Of a stretch of DNA of 7,058 bases, positions 6,048 through 7,058 are shown one piece after another (position 1 is the stretch's first letter; each line of letters starts with the position of its first letter). The translations under genes and the position numbers were made by a program. The DNA lies in assembly GCA_049644305.1 (NCBI GenBank), contig JBARRQ010000112.1:1-7058 (forward strand), in the 5' to 3' direction. This DNA is from AC-32 sp049644305. Lineage in GTDB: Bacteria; Actinomycetota; Thermoleophilia; Gaiellales; Gaiellaceae. The notes beneath the pieces were generated by a model. That model worked only from the letters and a program-made list of their open reading frames with translations. It was not told where the DNA came from and searched no databases.

Positions 6048-6486
6048 GTGGCCAGGGTCGAGCTCACGGTCGAGATTGCACGCCCGGCGGCCGACGTTTT
6101 CGCGTATCTGACGGACGTCGAGAAGCTTCCCGAGTGGCAGGCGAGCGCGGTCGAGTCGCTGGCGGACGGGCCGCTCGGGCGAGGGATCGCGGATCATCGA
6201 ACGGCGCGTGCTCTTCGGCCGCAAGCTGGAGACCGAGCTGGAGGTGGTTGCCTACGCTCCCGAACGTCGCCTGAAGCTGCACTCGATTGGTGGCCCGGTC
6301 GACCTGGTCATCGACCACGTCCTCGAGGAAATCGACGGCATGACGCAGCTCCATGTCACCGCGTCGGCCAACCCCGGAGGCCTTCTCCGCCTTGCCGGGC
6401 CGGCGATCGCGGGGGCAGCCAGGCAGGAGCTACAGGGCGATTTCGACCGGCTGAAGAAGATCCTCGAGGGAGCTGCTGAGGAATAG
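6048..6486 (+). pseudogene. SRPBCC (START-like) family protein gene with a single-base frameshift
   Basis: The first frame from GTG 6048 gives VARVELTVEIARPAADVFAYLTDVEKLPEWQ, the classic opening of polyketide cyclase/dehydrase-type SRPBCC proteins, up to PLGRG (residue 46). At about 6183-6187 the frame breaks: ignoring one base, probably the A at 6186, continues as SRIIERRVLFGRKLETELEVV to a stop at 6486. The later part has the usual strands (LKLHSIGGPVDLVIDHVLEE) and C-terminal helix (ARQELQGDFDRLKKILE). The joined product would be 145 residues, the normal family length, so nothing else is missing. Such proteins bind hydrophobic ligands in a helix-grip pocket; the ligand is unknown. Both halves keep good family sequence, so the break is recent or is a sequence error. 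The upstream gap is too short for a long leader and lacks a ribosome binding site, which suggests leaderless translation. Confidence 0.85.
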
Positions 6487-6580
6487 CCCCGGCGCCCTCT
6501 TCGTTTTCATTGTTGCGTGCAAAGGGCGCAGTTTTGTGTCCCCTGACGCATCCAATCAACAGAGAAGGAAGTGAGAAGAA

Positions 6581-7058
6581 CTGAGCACGATCAGCTTTGA
6601 AGTACCGATCCAGGCCGTCATCGAGGAGGCCGAGGAGCGTGGCTCGATCGAGGAAAGCGCCCTCGAGGCGCTCGCGCTCGAGCACGACCTCGAAGAGGAG
6701 GAGCTCGCGGTCGTCCGCGCGGAGCTCGAGGCCCGCGAGGTCGAGATCGTAGCGCCGGCCGAGCCTGCGCGCACGGAACACGAGACGAGTGCCGGCTCCA
6801 CCGACTCCCTGAGCTTGCTCATGAGCGGGGTCGGGCGATACCCGCTGCTCACGGCCGCCGAGGAGGTCGCGCTCGCGAAGCGAATCGAGCGCGGCGACAA
6901 GGAGGCCAAGGAGCGGATGATCAACTCGAACCTGCGCCTGGTGATCTCGATCGCCAAGCGCTACCAGAACCGCAACCTGCCGCTTGGTGACCTGTTCCAG
7001 GAAGGCGTGATCGGGCTGAACCGCGCGGTCGAGAAGTTCGACTGGCGGCGCGGCTACA
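6581..7058 (+). CDS. RNA polymerase sigma factor, sigma-70 (RpoD/SigA) family, N-terminal part
   Basis: The frame gives 159 residues before the window ends. Residues 1-57 form an acidic helical region like sigma 1.1 (VIEEAEERG, then LEEEELAVVRAELEAREVEI). After a short linker, residues 75-105 are region 1.2 (DSLSLLMSGVGRYPLLTAAEE, then ALAKRIERG). Residues 108-159 are region 2.1 and the start of 2.2, core-binding and beginning of -10 recognition (ERMINSNLRLVISIAKRY, then DLFQEGVIGLNRAVEKFDW). It directs RNA polymerase to promoters. The only start that keeps region 1.1 is a CTG at 6581 (or a non-standard ATC): an in-frame TGA lies at 6572 and the next TTG/ATG are at codons 79-81. AAGGAAG (6565-6571) sits nine bases before the CTG. 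Whether it is the main or an alternative sigma factor cannot be told. Confidence 0.9.
   Translation, partial: MSTISFEVPIQAVIEEAEERGSIEESALEALALEHDLEEEELAVVRAELEAREVEIVAPAEPARTEHETSAGSTDSLSLLMSGVGRYPLLTAAEEVALAKRIERGDKEAKERMINSNLRLVISIAKRYQNRNLPLGDLFQEGVIGLNRAVEKFDWRRGY

Noticed and set aside
1..7058. CRISPR array or tandem repeats
   Set aside because: No regularly spaced direct repeats were found; the only clear repeat is the inverted transposase pair.

Overview
The window is GC-rich bacterial DNA. Its gene style (GTG/TTG starts, a TIR plus membrane-WD40 family, an acidic-N-terminus RpoD-type sigma factor, many small secreted proteins) suggests a high-GC actinobacterium, perhaps of the Thermoleophilia. 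The class-level guess rests on remembered family resemblance and was not computed.

Positions 1-2060 are a rearranged accessory region. The left edge holds the first 60 codons of an integrase-type transposase on the minus strand. An intact gene for a small secreted four-cysteine protein follows (541-936). Next come the broken parts of one former TIR-WD40 gene. The TIR head lies on the minus strand (about 1081-1221). The membrane and WD40 part lies on the plus strand (1383-2059), is frameshifted near 1819, and is joined in frame to a second copy of the same transposase start (1274-1382). The two transposase pieces face each other as inverted repeats, which gives a simple route for the split.

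Positions 2085-4410 hold ordinary genes: a SnoaL/NTF2-like protein with a strong ribosome binding site and a hairpin terminator (2098-2576); a 67-residue two-helix membrane protein (2619-2822); a hairpin between convergent genes (2847-2885); a divergent sodium/calcium exchanger-like membrane protein on the minus strand (2898-3818); and a secreted protein with a carboxypeptidase-regulatory-like fold (3988-4410).

Positions 4411-5945 are sparse. They carry a short hypothetical gene (4641-4856), a four-helix membrane protein (5183-5608) and non-coding stretches with two hairpins.

The right end is conserved chromosome. It holds tRNA-Lys(UUU) on the minus strand (5946-6018), a divergent SRPBCC-family gene broken by a single-base frameshift near 6186, and the first 159 codons of a sigma-70 factor that runs off the window and apparently starts at CTG.

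No multi-gene pathway or complete new defence system is visible. The most informative signal is the dismantled TIR-WD40 gene and its exact transposase junction.
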